From positions 1 through 64,000 of the forward strand of contig CBDEUL010000006.1 of assembly GCA_965243265.1 (NCBI GenBank): a DNA stretch of 64,000 bases. Direction: 5' to 3'. The stretch is from Flavicella sp965243265. GTDB taxonomy: Bacteria > Bacteroidota > Bacteroidia > Flavobacteriales > Flavobacteriaceae. Every line of letters begins with the position of its first letter. Positions within the stretch are counted from its first letter, which is position 1. The position numbers and the translations under genes are program-made. This document shows, one piece after another, positions 24,537 to 33,109 of this stretch. The notes under the pieces are model-generated. The model saw nothing but the letters and a program-made list of their open reading frames with translations. It had not been told where the DNA came from and did no database searches.

Positions 24537-25350
24537 AAAAGAATTAAAATCTCTGTATCCAAAAACAGAAATAGATTCTTTCTTCAATATACTAACAGAA
24601 TACAAACTAGGACTTACACGTGTAGACCGTGCCTTACAACCTAACTTTGAACTTCCAGAAAAAGAGATTTTATTTTTCAAAAATTGCATTGAACAATTAA
24701 AACAAGAATTTCCTGTTCAATACATCACAGGAAAAACTGAGTTTTACGGACTTTCCTTTAACGTTAATAAAAATACACTAATTCCAAGACCTGAAACTGA
24801 AGAACTGGTACAATGGATTTTAGACGACACACAGGATAAAAAAAATTTAAACATTCTTGACATCGGTACTGGTAGTGGCTGTATTGCTATTTCATTAGCA
24901 AAAAACAGTAGCAACTCACAAATTACAGCAATAGACTTTTCTGAACCTGCTCTTGAAACAGCCTCTAAAAATGCAAAACAAAACAAAGTAATTATCGAGT
25001 TCTTACAACAAGACATTTTAAATACACATACACTTCCTCAGCAATACGACATTATTGTTAGCAACCCTCCTTATGTTCGCAACCTCGAAAAAAAAGAAAT
25101 CAACAAAAATGTTTTAGAATACGAACCTCACTCTGCTCTATTTGTTGAAGACAACAATGCATTGATTTTTTATAAAAAAATTGCCGACTTGGCTAAAAAG
25201 CACCTAAAACCTAACGGTACACTTTACTTCGAAATCAATCAATATTTAGGAGAAGAAACCTTAAACATGTTAAAAGAAAAAGGTTTCACTAAAAATGAAT
25301 TAAAAAAAGACATTTTTGGAAACGACCGAATGACAAAGTCTAGCCTATAA
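24505..25350 (+). CDS. prmC: Release factor glutamine methyltransferase
   Basis: PrmC methylates the glutamine of the GGQ motif in peptide-chain release factors, raising termination efficiency. The 281-residue protein has an N-terminal helical domain (1-75, with LTRVDRALQPNFEL and PVQYITGKTEFYGL), then the methyltransferase domain: LIPRPETEELV, the SAM loop ILDIGTGSGCIAISLA near residue 113, and the catalytic NPPY in IIVSNPPYVRN. The intact gene stands at the right edge of the accessory island; a 21-codon copy of its start lies 2.2 kb upstream. In relatives ribD and prmC are, as far as I recall, adjacent, but this needs checking. Confidence 0.95.
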   Translation: MKITSLKSHFEKELKSLYPKTEIDSFFNILTEYKLGLTRVDRALQPNFELPEKEILFFKNCIEQLKQEFPVQYITGKTEFYGLSFNVNKNTLIPRPETEELVQWILDDTQDKKNLNILDIGTGSGCIAISLAKNSSNSQITAIDFSEPALETASKNAKQNKVIIEFLQQDILNTHTLPQQYDIIVSNPPYVRNLEKKEINKNVLEYEPHSALFVEDNNALIFYKKIADLAKKHLKPNGTLYFEINQYLGEETLNMLKEKGFTKNELKKDIFGNDRMTKSSL

Positions 25351-25404
25351 TAAACATAACAATGAACGAAGTTAGACTTTGAAAGTTCAGATAAAAAAAT
25401 AAAG

Positions 25405-25412
25405 TATCTTTG
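25405..25412 (+). promoter_or_regulatory. -7 promoter box for trmD, possibly leaderless
   Basis: TATCTTTG lies 4 bases before ATG 25417, so the predicted transcription start coincides with the start codon. Confidence 0.5.
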
Positions 25413-25416
25413 CCGA

Positions 25417-26094
25417 ATGAGAATTGATATTATTACCGTTTCCCCTGAATTGATACAAAGTCCGTTTCAATATTCTATTTTAAAAAGAGCCCAAGAAAAA
25501 GGACTTGCCGAAGTACATTTTCACAATTTACGTGAATTTGCTTTAAACAAATACAATAAAATTGACGATTACCAATTTGGTGGAGGTGCAGGAATGGTGC
25601 TCATGATAGAACCCATAGACAAATGTATCTCTAAACTCAAAGCAGAAAGAGATTACGACGAGATCATTTATATGACTCCTGATGCTCCTATCTTAAACCA
25701 ACAAACAGCAAACACACTTTCTTTAAAAGAAAACATCATTGTTTTATGTGGTCATTACAAAGGAGTAGATCAGCGTGTTCGTGATTTATTTGTAACAAAA
25801 GAAATTTCTATTGGAGACTATGTTTTAAGTGGTGGTGAATTAGGTGCTGCTGTTTTATGCGATAGTATTATCCGACTAATTCCAGGAGTTTTAGGAGATG
25901 AAACCTCTGCACTTACAGATTCTTTTCAAGACAATTTATTATCTCCTCCTGTATATACAAGACCCGCAGAATACAAAGGAGCTAAAGTTCCTGAAATATT
26001 GCTTTCTGGTAATTTTCCTAAAATAGACGAATGGAGATCGGAACAGGCTTACGAACGTACTTCTCAAATTAAACCAGAATTATTAGATGAATAG
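25417..26094 (+). CDS. trmD: tRNA (guanine37-N1)-methyltransferase
   Basis: TrmD places m1G at position 37 of tRNAs with G36, preventing +1 frameshifts. The 225-residue protein shows IDIITVSPELIQSPFQYSILKRA, QFGGGAGMVLMIEPI, the SPOUT trefoil knot with LCGHYKGVDQRVRD and IGDYVLSGGELGA, and DSFQDNLLSPPVYTRPAEYKG. It dimerises with the active site at the interface. The end overlaps the next gene by 8 bp. In many bacteria trmD and rplS share an operon; here the membrane protein gene lies between them and rplS has its own promoter. Confidence 0.97.
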   Translation: MRIDIITVSPELIQSPFQYSILKRAQEKGLAEVHFHNLREFALNKYNKIDDYQFGGGAGMVLMIEPIDKCISKLKAERDYDEIIYMTPDAPILNQQTANTLSLKENIIVLCGHYKGVDQRVRDLFVTKEISIGDYVLSGGELGAAVLCDSIIRLIPGVLGDETSALTDSFQDNLLSPPVYTRPAEYKGAKVPEILLSGNFPKIDEWRSEQAYERTSQIKPELLDE

Positions 26095-27565
26095 AGTAAC
26101 CCACTTTATAAAAAACTACCCTGCAATCAGTTTTGTTTTAGGATTGCAGTTATTCCGTTTGTTCTTACTTCCTTTTATGGGAATTATGCCACAAGACGCT
26201 TACTATCATTTTTATGGTGAAAATTTAGCCCTGTCTTATTTTGACCACCCTGGTATGATTGGATACATGCTTCGCCTATTCACTTCTGTTTTTGGGAAAA
26301 CCGTATTTGTAGTAAAATTTGCAGATTTTATTGTTACCTCATTTACTTTATTAAGCTTTTACAAATTAGGAAGCTACTTTCTCCCTAAACAAAAATTAAA
26401 AAACAGCTTAGTACTCTTAAGTTCTACCTTTTTTATTTCAATACTATCCTTCAATTCTACACCAGATGTTCCATTAATTCTATTCTGGACACTTTCATTA
26501 ATCAGCTTACACAAAGCTATTTTTGAAAAAGACAACAAACACTGGGTTTTTGCAGGTATTGCCATGGGGCTTGCTTTTAATAGTAAATACACATCACTGT
26601 TATTGCAATTTGGACTATTGGCTTTTGTACTTTTTTCAAACAACTATAGAAAACTCTTAAAATCTCCGTTTTTATGGCTTTCTATAATTACCTCAATAAT
26701 AGTCACAACTCCTGTATGGCTCTGGAACTACCAACACGATTTTGCTTCCTTTCTATTTCAATCTTCAAACAGAACTGAGGGAATTTCAAAGTTTCAATTT
26801 ACTCCTAGATATATCTTTGGAGCTATAGGGCATCAAATTTTCTTACTACTACCAATTCTATTCATATCCTTTATAGTACTCACCTATAAACACATTAAAA
26901 AAGCACTTGTAAGGTTCAAACTACCTTCCGATAAAACATTATTCTTATTGGCTTTTTTCATCCCTACATTCGTTGGGTTTTTCCTACTAACACCTGTATA
27001 TTGGGTAAAGCTAAACTGGATGATGCCTTCTTATATTTCAGGAGTTATTTTAGCTAGTTATTACGTTTCTAAAAAACTCGTAAAAACACAAGCTATCATT
27101 TCTGTTGTGCTACATTTACTAGCATCGTTACAAATCTTCTTTTATATAGCACCTATCAAAAGTGATGATACTTGGGTGGGGTGGGAAGAATTGTCTATTG
27201 AAACCAAAGAATTACAAAAAAGCTATCCGAACACTTTTATTTTTTCTGACGATAATTACAAAACAAGCGCTGTTTTAAACTTTTACTTAGATCAAAAAGT
27301 ATATGCCCAAAACATCATAGGAAAACCTGCTTTACAATTTGACTATGTAAATGATGACTTAACAACTCTTATAGGAAAAAATGCTTTGTTTATTGATTCT
27401 GACAAACGTTTTAAAACCCGAGCTAAGAAAGGTAAAACCCCTCCTCTACTTCAAAATTATTTTGAAAAAGTGACCGAATTAGATCCTATTATTGTGAAAA
27501 CACACAACAAAGAAACTAGGAAATTTTGGGTTTTCCATTGTGTAAATTACCAACAAACAAAATAA
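26087..27565 (+). CDS. GT39-like glycosyltransferase, multi-pass membrane protein
   Basis: A 492-residue protein with roughly ten or more hydrophobic helices. The first periplasmic loop has MPQDAYYHFYGENLALSYFDHPGMIGYMLRLF, where the acidic residue before AYY and DHPG are the marks of ArnT/GT39-type enzymes that use polyprenyl-phosphate sugars. GLAFNSKYTSLLL, a common motif of the group, follows. A C-terminal soluble domain (about residues 370-490) has strands with IFSDDNYKTSAVLNFYL. The acceptor (lipid, protein or glycan) cannot be named. It is translationally coupled to trmD. Confidence 0.8.
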   Translation: MNRVTHFIKNYPAISFVLGLQLFRLFLLPFMGIMPQDAYYHFYGENLALSYFDHPGMIGYMLRLFTSVFGKTVFVVKFADFIVTSFTLLSFYKLGSYFLPKQKLKNSLVLLSSTFFISILSFNSTPDVPLILFWTLSLISLHKAIFEKDNKHWVFAGIAMGLAFNSKYTSLLLQFGLLAFVLFSNNYRKLLKSPFLWLSIITSIIVTTPVWLWNYQHDFASFLFQSSNRTEGISKFQFTPRYIFGAIGHQIFLLLPILFISFIVLTYKHIKKALVRFKLPSDKTLFLLAFFIPTFVGFFLLTPVYWVKLNWMMPSYISGVILASYYVSKKLVKTQAIISVVLHLLASLQIFFYIAPIKSDDTWVGWEELSIETKELQKSYPNTFIFSDDNYKTSAVLNFYLDQKVYAQNIIGKPALQFDYVNDDLTTLIGKNALFIDSDKRFKTRAKKGKTPPLLQNYFEKVTELDPIIVKTHNKETRKFWVFHCVNYQQTK

Positions 27566-27599
27566 TCAAACACAACCTTTTAGTTTTCAAAAAAAGTTG

Positions 27600-27607
27600 T
27601 AAGTTTG
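27600..27607 (+). promoter_or_regulatory. -7 promoter box for rplS
   Basis: TAAGTTTG followed by C fits TAnnTTTG. It predicts a leader of about 65 bases before ATG 27679, which separates rplS transcription from the upstream genes. Confidence 0.5.
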
Positions 27608-27615
27608 CAGTCTCA

Positions 27616-27651
27616 AAATCAACCTCTGACGAAAATCGTGAATGTTGATTT
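27616..27651 (+). promoter_or_regulatory. Stem-loop in the rplS leader
   Basis: AAATCAAC (27616-27623) pairs with GTTGATTT (27644-27651), with an inner CGA/TCG pair. A hairpin in the leader of a ribosomal protein gene could be an autoregulatory site bound by L19; this is inference from position only. Confidence 0.35.
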
Positions 27652-27678
27652 GTCGAAACCCCATTAAATAAATAAAAA

Positions 27679-28032
27679 ATGGCAAATTTAGTAGATTTCG
27701 TACAAAGCGAATTTATAGCGAAGAACGAATTACCAGAATTCAAATCTGGAGACACTATTACAGTGTATTATGAAATTAAAGAAGGACAAAAAACACGTAC
27801 TCAGTTTTTTAGAGGTGTTGTAATCCAAAGAAGAGGTACAGGTACTTCTGAAACTTTTACAATTAGAAAAATGTCTGGTACAGTTGGTGTAGAGCGTATC
27901 TTCCCTATCAATTTACCTGCAATTCAAAAAATTGAAGTTAACAAGCAAGGTAAAGTTAGAAGAGCTCGTATTTTCTACTTTAGAGAGCTTACTGGTAAAA
28001 AAGCAAGAATTAAAGAAGTTCGTCGTAACTAA
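27679..28032 (+). CDS. rplS: 50S ribosomal protein L19
   Basis: A 117-residue L19, found at the 30S-50S interface. It has FKSGDTITVYYEIKEGQKTRTQFFRGVVIQRRG, then ETFTIRKMSGTVGVERIFPINLPAIQKIEV and the usual ending GKVRRARIFYFRELTGKKARIKEVR, matching the family throughout. ATG 27679 is the natural start. It is a single-gene unit with its own promoter, a structured leader and a strong terminator directly downstream. Confidence 0.97.
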   Translation: MANLVDFVQSEFIAKNELPEFKSGDTITVYYEIKEGQKTRTQFFRGVVIQRRGTGTSETFTIRKMSGTVGVERIFPINLPAIQKIEVNKQGKVRRARIFYFRELTGKKARIKEVRRN

Positions 28033-28053
28033 TACTTCAATTCTTAATCATAC

Positions 28054-28087
28054 AAAAAACTCGTTTGAATATTCAAACGAGTTTTTT
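28054..28087 (+). terminator. Rho-independent terminator after rplS
   Basis: A perfect 17-base inverted repeat (AAAAAACTCGTTTGAAT and its complement) ends in a run of T. It lies 22 bp past the rplS stop. Confidence 0.9.
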
Positions 28088-28253
28088 TATGCCCTAAAAA
28101 GTTTAAAAACACACTTTTTTCTTCATCAGATATTTACAAACAAAATTCCTAACATTTAGAATAACACAACAAGAGAATCTTTAATTTATTCTTTTAATAA
28201 AAACTCTTGTTAATTTCTGTTATTTTGTCATTTAAAAAAATGCTTATTATCGT

Positions 28254-28261
28254 TACATTTG
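28254..28261 (+). promoter_or_regulatory. -7 promoter box for icd
   Basis: TACATTTG, followed by C, lies 94 bases before the icd ATG. It is the only strong box in the 323-bp gap after rplS and predicts a start near 28267, giving a leader of about 90 bases. Confidence 0.5.
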
Positions 28262-28270
28262 CATGACTAA

Positions 28271-28329
28271 ATTAATATGTGAATAGGTGTACTTACTTTT
28301 CATAATAAGCACATCTACTTCATATTAAT
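28271..28329 (+). promoter_or_regulatory. Large hairpin in the icd leader
   Basis: ATTAATATG (28271-28279) pairs perfectly with CATATTAAT (28321-28329). Inner segments 28280-28295 and 28306-28320 pair further with a few mismatches and G:U pairs around a short loop. The hairpin starts right after the predicted transcription start. It may stabilise the mRNA 5' end or be a regulatory element; no known riboswitch class is recognised. Confidence 0.5.
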
Positions 28330-28355
28330 AAGGCACTAAAAAATTATAGAAAATT

Positions 28356-30587
28356 ATGACATCACAAACATCTAAAATTGTTTACACAATAACGGACGAA
28401 GCTCCTGCATTGGCTACTTATTCTTTTTTACCAATTGTTGAATCGTTTACAAAACAAGCAAACATTGAAGTAGAGAGAAAAGATATTTCATTAGCTGCAA
28501 GAATCTTGGCTAACTTTCCTGAAAGTTTAACAGCAGAACAACAAGTTCCTGATGCTTTAACTCAACTAGGAGAATTGGCAAAAACTCCAGAAGCTAACAT
28601 CATTAAATTACCAAACATTAGTGCTTCTATACCTCAATTAAAAGCAGCTATATCAGAACTTCAAACAAATGGATACAATGTTCCTGATTTCCCTGAAGCA
28701 CCTCAAAATGATGCAGAAAAGACAATAAAAGCTACATATGCTAAGGTTTTAGGTAGTGCTGTAAACCCTGTTTTACGTGAAGGAAACTCTGATCGTAGAG
28801 TTGCTGGACCAGTTAAAGAATATGCTAAAAACAATCCACACTCAATGGGTGCTTGGTCTGCAGATTCTAAATCACACGTTGCTAGCATGTCTGAAGGAGA
28901 TTTTTACGGAAGTGAAAAATCAACAACAATTGCTGCTAACGGAAATGTAAAAATTGAATTGTTTGCGAATGATGGTTCTGTAACTACATTAAAAGAAGCT
29001 GTACCTGTATTAGAAGGTGAAATTTTAGATGCTTCAGTATTGAGTATTGATAAATTAAAATCATTTGTAGCTAAAGAAATTGAAGATGCCAAAGCAAACA
29101 ATGTTTTGTTTTCTGTACACATGAAAGCTACCATGATGAAAGTTTCAGATCCTATTATTTTTGGAGCTGTTGTTGAAGTTTTCTTTAAAGATGTATTCGA
29201 AAAATACAGCGAAAAATTTGCTGAACTAGGAGTTACTTCTACAAACGGTTTAGGAGATGTTTATAACAAAATAGCTTCTTTACCAGAAGCAGAACAAGCA
29301 GAAATTAAAGCTGCTATAGACAAGGTATACGAAAACAGCCCTGCATTGGCAATGGTTAATTCTGACAAAGGAATTACAAACCTACACGTACCTAGTGATG
29401 TAATTATTGATGCTTCTATGCCTGCAATGATTCGTACATCTGGACAAATGTGGAATGCAGAAGGAAAACCTCAAGATACAAAAGCATTGATTCCAGACCG
29501 TTCTTACGCTGGAGTATACCAAGAAACTATTGACTTCTGTAAAAAACACGGAGCATTTGACCCTACAACTATGGGAACAGTTCCTAATGTTGGATTAATG
29601 GCTCAAAAAGCTGAAGAGTACGGATCTCATGATAAAACTTTCCAAATAGAAGCTGCGGGTACTGTAAAACTTACAGATGCAAATGGAAACGTATTAATCG
29701 AACAACCTGTACAAGTTGGTGATATCTTTAGAGCTTGTCAAGTAAAAGATGCACCTGTACAAGATTGGATCAAATTAGCCGTTACAAGAGCTAAAGCAAC
29801 ACAAACACCTGCTATTTTCTGGTTAGATGAAAACAGAGCTCATGATGCTGAATTGATCAAAAAAGTAAATACATACTTACCAAATCATGATACTACAGGT
29901 TTAGATATCTCTATCAAATCGCCTGTAGAAGCAACAAAAGCTACTTTAGAAAGAATTAAAGAAGGTAAAGATACAATCTCTGTTACAGGAAATGTATTAC
30001 GTGATTACTTAACAGACTTGTTCCCTATTTTAGAATTAGGAACATCTGCTAAAATGTTATCTATCGTTCCTTTAATGAATGGTGGTGGATTGTTTGAAAC
30101 TGGTGCTGGAGGTTCTGCTCCTAAGCACGTACAACAATTTGTTGAAGAGGGACATTTACGTTGGGATTCTCTTGGAGAATTCTTAGCACTATCTGTTTCT
30201 TTAGAAGATTTAGGTATCAAAACAAATAACAAAAAAGCAACGGTACTTTCTGAAACATTGAACCAAGCAAATACAGCATTTTTAACAAATGACAATTCTC
30301 CTTCTCGTAAAGTTGGCGAGTTAGACAATAGAGGAAGTCACTTCTACCTTGCAATGTACTGGGCAGAAGCACTGGCAAACCAAAATGAAGATGCTGAATT
30401 AAAAGCTATCTTTACTCCGTTGGCTAAAGAGCTTACAGATAACAAAGATGCTATTATTGCTGAATTAAACAATGCGCAAGGTAGCGCTATTGATATGGGA
30501 GGTTACTACTACCCTAACCCAGAAAAAACAGAAACTGCAATGAGGCCTAGCACTTTATTAAACAATACCTTATCTAAGTTAAGCTAA
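28356..30587 (+). CDS. icd: NADP-dependent isocitrate dehydrogenase, monomeric type
   Basis: It oxidises isocitrate to 2-oxoglutarate and CO2 with reduction of NADP in the TCA cycle. At 743 residues it is the monomeric (IDH-II) form, not the 45-kDa dimer. Family hallmarks include TITDEAPALATYSFLPIVESF at the start, LREGNSDRRVAGPVKEYAKNNPH near residue 140, NVLFSVHMKATMMKVSDPIIFG, PTTMGTVPNVGLMAQKAEEYGSHDKTF, FWLDENRAHDAELI and the C-terminal RGSHFYLAMYWAEALA. The gene stands alone between two terminators with its own promoter and structured leader. Confidence 0.96.
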   Translation: MTSQTSKIVYTITDEAPALATYSFLPIVESFTKQANIEVERKDISLAARILANFPESLTAEQQVPDALTQLGELAKTPEANIIKLPNISASIPQLKAAISELQTNGYNVPDFPEAPQNDAEKTIKATYAKVLGSAVNPVLREGNSDRRVAGPVKEYAKNNPHSMGAWSADSKSHVASMSEGDFYGSEKSTTIAANGNVKIELFANDGSVTTLKEAVPVLEGEILDASVLSIDKLKSFVAKEIEDAKANNVLFSVHMKATMMKVSDPIIFGAVVEVFFKDVFEKYSEKFAELGVTSTNGLGDVYNKIASLPEAEQAEIKAAIDKVYENSPALAMVNSDKGITNLHVPSDVIIDASMPAMIRTSGQMWNAEGKPQDTKALIPDRSYAGVYQETIDFCKKHGAFDPTTMGTVPNVGLMAQKAEEYGSHDKTFQIEAAGTVKLTDANGNVLIEQPVQVGDIFRACQVKDAPVQDWIKLAVTRAKATQTPAIFWLDENRAHDAELIKKVNTYLPNHDTTGLDISIKSPVEATKATLERIKEGKDTISVTGNVLRDYLTDLFPILELGTSAKMLSIVPLMNGGGLFETGAGGSAPKHVQQFVEEGHLRWDSLGEFLALSVSLEDLGIKTNNKKATVLSETLNQANTAFLTNDNSPSRKVGELDNRGSHFYLAMYWAEALANQNEDAELKAIFTPLAKELTDNKDAIIAELNNAQGSAIDMGGYYYPNPEKTETAMRPSTLLNNTLSKLS

Positions 30588-30613
30588 CAAAATTAACTTA
30601 TGTTAACAACACT

Positions 30614-30641
30614 AAAAGCTCCAATTAAAATTGGAGCTTTT
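30614..30641 (+). terminator. Rho-independent terminator after icd
   Basis: AAAAGCTCCAATT and AATTGGAGCTTTT form a 13-bp stem with an AA loop and a following T-run. It begins 26 bp after the stop. Confidence 0.92.
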
Positions 30642-30696
30642 TTATTTTTATTAACAAATATTATTGATATTTGTTCTAAATAAAACAAACAACAAA

Positions 30697-33105
30697 ATGA
30701 AGTTTATAAACTATATTCTTTTATTTTTTTTAATGTATTTCCCTACATTAAACGCACAAAAAAGCTACACACTTAGCGGTACTATAAAAGAAAAGTCAAG
30801 TAACGAAACACTTATTGGAGTAAACGTTATTATTCCCGCTCTAAACAAGGGAGTAAACACCAACACATATGGTTATTATACCATGAGTTTAAAAGAAGGA
30901 ACCTACCTTATTGATATCAGTTACTTAGGTTATAAAACTATCACACAAACCATTACACTAAACAAAGACACGAAACTAAATTTCTCACTAGAAGAAGAGT
31001 CTGAATTAATAGATGAAATCGTCATTAAAAGCACCCCTAAAAAAATAAACATTGCCAAACCAGAAATGAGTACTCATAAAATTAGTATTCGATCTATAAA
31101 GGACATGCCGGTTGTTTTAGGAGAAGTAGATGTTATCAAATCCATTCAGTTATTACCTGGTGTTACCAATGCGGGTGAAGGGGCTTCTGGATTTAATGTT
31201 CGTGGAGGTGCCGAAGATCAAAACCTTATTCTATTAGACGAAGCTACACTTTTTAGTTCTTCACATTTATTTGGTTTCTTTTCCATTTTTAATGCAGACG
31301 CCATAAAAGATGTAAAGTTGTACAAAGGAGGAATTCCTGCTCAATACGGAGGTAGAGTTTCATCAGTATTAGATGTACATCAAAAAAATGGAAACAGTAA
31401 AGACTTCCATATGTCAGGAGGAATTGGGTTAATCTCTAGTAGATTAATGGTAGAAGGACCTATTCAAAAAAATAAAAGTTCTTTTTTAATTGCTGGAAGG
31501 GGTTCTTATGCGCATCTGTTTATGAAATTGAATAAAAAAACAAAAGACAACTCCCTTTATTTTTATGACCTAAACACCAAACTAAACTTTGAGCTAAACG
31601 ACAATAACAAACTTTATTTCTCAGGATATTTTGGTAGAGATGTTGTTAATATTGGGAATCTATTCGTAAATTCTTACGGAAATACTACTTTCAACCTAAG
31701 ATGGAACCACCTGTTCTCTGATAAAGTATTCTCTAACCTATCTGTAATTTATAGTGATTATAGCTATTTTCTAAACCTTGATTTTATAGGTATGGATTGG
31801 TTCTCTGGAATCCAAAACACCAATATTAAATACGATATAAAACACTACATAAATGACAAACTAAAACTTTCTTATGGAGTTAATAGCATGCTCTACAAGT
31901 TTAACCCTGGAAAAATTTCACCTAGTAAATCATCTTCAATCATAAACGAAGAACAATTACAAAAAAAGCAAGCTTTAGAATCTGCCCTTTATATACAAGC
32001 CGAAAGTAATATCAATGACAATTTAAATATTAGTTATGGTTTGCGTACAAGTCTATTTAACAGATTAGGTCCAGAAGAAATGAGCCTCTACGAAAATGAC
32101 TCTCCCGTTATCTTTAATGAAATAACTGGAACTTATGAGAGTGCAGATGCTATAGGAACCGTAAAACACGGTAAAAACGAATCTATAAAAACATTTGTAG
32201 GTCTAGAACCTCGTTTAGCTGCCTCTTATAAATTAAACGACAACAATTCTTTGAAAGCAAGTTATAACAGAATGTACCAATACCTACATTTAATATCTAA
32301 CACAACCTCAGCAACTCCCTTAGATGTTTGGGCTCCTAGTGGAGAGTACATAGATCCACAAATATTAGATCAATATGCTATTGGATATTTTAAAAACTTT
32401 GATAATGATAGGTACTCTTTTGAAGTAGAAGCCTATTATAAAGACGTAAAAAACAGAATTGACTATATAGACGGTGCTGATTTAATTGCTCAAGAACATA
32501 TAGAAACCGTTATTTTACCAGGTATTTCTAGGTCATATGGACTTGAATTTTCTTTAAAGAAAAACATCGGAGATTTTAGTGGTTGGATCAGTTACACACT
32601 ATCAAAATCTGAACAACGAGTACAAGGTAGAACTCCTGAAGAAACAGGTATTAATAACGGTGAATGGTACAATACTGCTTATGATAAAGCGCATGATTTA
32701 TCTGTTACCACTAGTTACAAACTAACTAAAAAATGGAAATTTGGAGCTAACTTTGTTTATCAATCTGGTAGACCTACTACCTACCCTAACGGACAATACC
32801 AGACAACTATTAGTGGAAATTACAACGATCCTACAAGTGCTATTTCAGTACCTGTTTATAGTCAAAGAAATGAATTTAGGCTCCCTGCCTTTCACCATTT
32901 AGACCTAGCTGCTACTTATACCCCTAAGCCAAATTCTACCAAACGATGGAAGGGTGAATGGGTATTTAGTATCTACAATGTTTACGGAAGAAAAAATGCA
33001 GCATCTATAGCCTTTAGGCAAAATTACGACACCGGAGCTAACGAAGCTTATAGAACTTCTATTTTTGGTTTTGTTCCTGCATTTACTTACAACTTTAAAT
33101 TCTAA
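30697..33105 (+). CDS. TonB-dependent outer membrane receptor
   Basis: An 802-residue receptor from ATG 30697. A signal peptide (KFINYILLFFLMYFPTLNAQ) is followed by a carboxypeptidase-like regulatory domain (about 23-110: YTLSGTIKEKSSNETLIGVNV), a plug domain (about 125-235, with GASGFNVRGGAEDQNLILLDEA and KGGIPAQYGGRVSSVLDV), and a 22-strand type barrel to the terminal FVPAFTYNFKF. It should import a bound nutrient using TonB energy. The longer reading from 30664 is rejected since the signal peptide begins at 30697. A near-consensus GATATTTG box is at 30667-30674. The DUF4249 gene follows 4 bp later, a recurrent pair in Bacteroidota; substrate unknown. Confidence 0.9.
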   Translation: MKFINYILLFFLMYFPTLNAQKSYTLSGTIKEKSSNETLIGVNVIIPALNKGVNTNTYGYYTMSLKEGTYLIDISYLGYKTITQTITLNKDTKLNFSLEEESELIDEIVIKSTPKKINIAKPEMSTHKISIRSIKDMPVVLGEVDVIKSIQLLPGVTNAGEGASGFNVRGGAEDQNLILLDEATLFSSSHLFGFFSIFNADAIKDVKLYKGGIPAQYGGRVSSVLDVHQKNGNSKDFHMSGGIGLISSRLMVEGPIQKNKSSFLIAGRGSYAHLFMKLNKKTKDNSLYFYDLNTKLNFELNDNNKLYFSGYFGRDVVNIGNLFVNSYGNTTFNLRWNHLFSDKVFSNLSVIYSDYSYFLNLDFIGMDWFSGIQNTNIKYDIKHYINDKLKLSYGVNSMLYKFNPGKISPSKSSSIINEEQLQKKQALESALYIQAESNINDNLNISYGLRTSLFNRLGPEEMSLYENDSPVIFNEITGTYESADAIGTVKHGKNESIKTFVGLEPRLAASYKLNDNNSLKASYNRMYQYLHLISNTTSATPLDVWAPSGEYIDPQILDQYAIGYFKNFDNDRYSFEVEAYYKDVKNRIDYIDGADLIAQEHIETVILPGISRSYGLEFSLKKNIGDFSGWISYTLSKSEQRVQGRTPEETGINNGEWYNTAYDKAHDLSVTTSYKLTKKWKFGANFVYQSGRPTTYPNGQYQTTISGNYNDPTSAISVPVYSQRNEFRLPAFHHLDLAATYTPKPNSTKRWKGEWVFSIYNVYGRKNAASIAFRQNYDTGANEAYRTSIFGFVPAFTYNFKF

Positions 33106-33109
33106 AGAA

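Noticed and set aside
28054..28087. Perfect palindrome as a recombination or operator site
   Set aside because: Its position just after rplS and the T-run mark it as an ordinary terminator.
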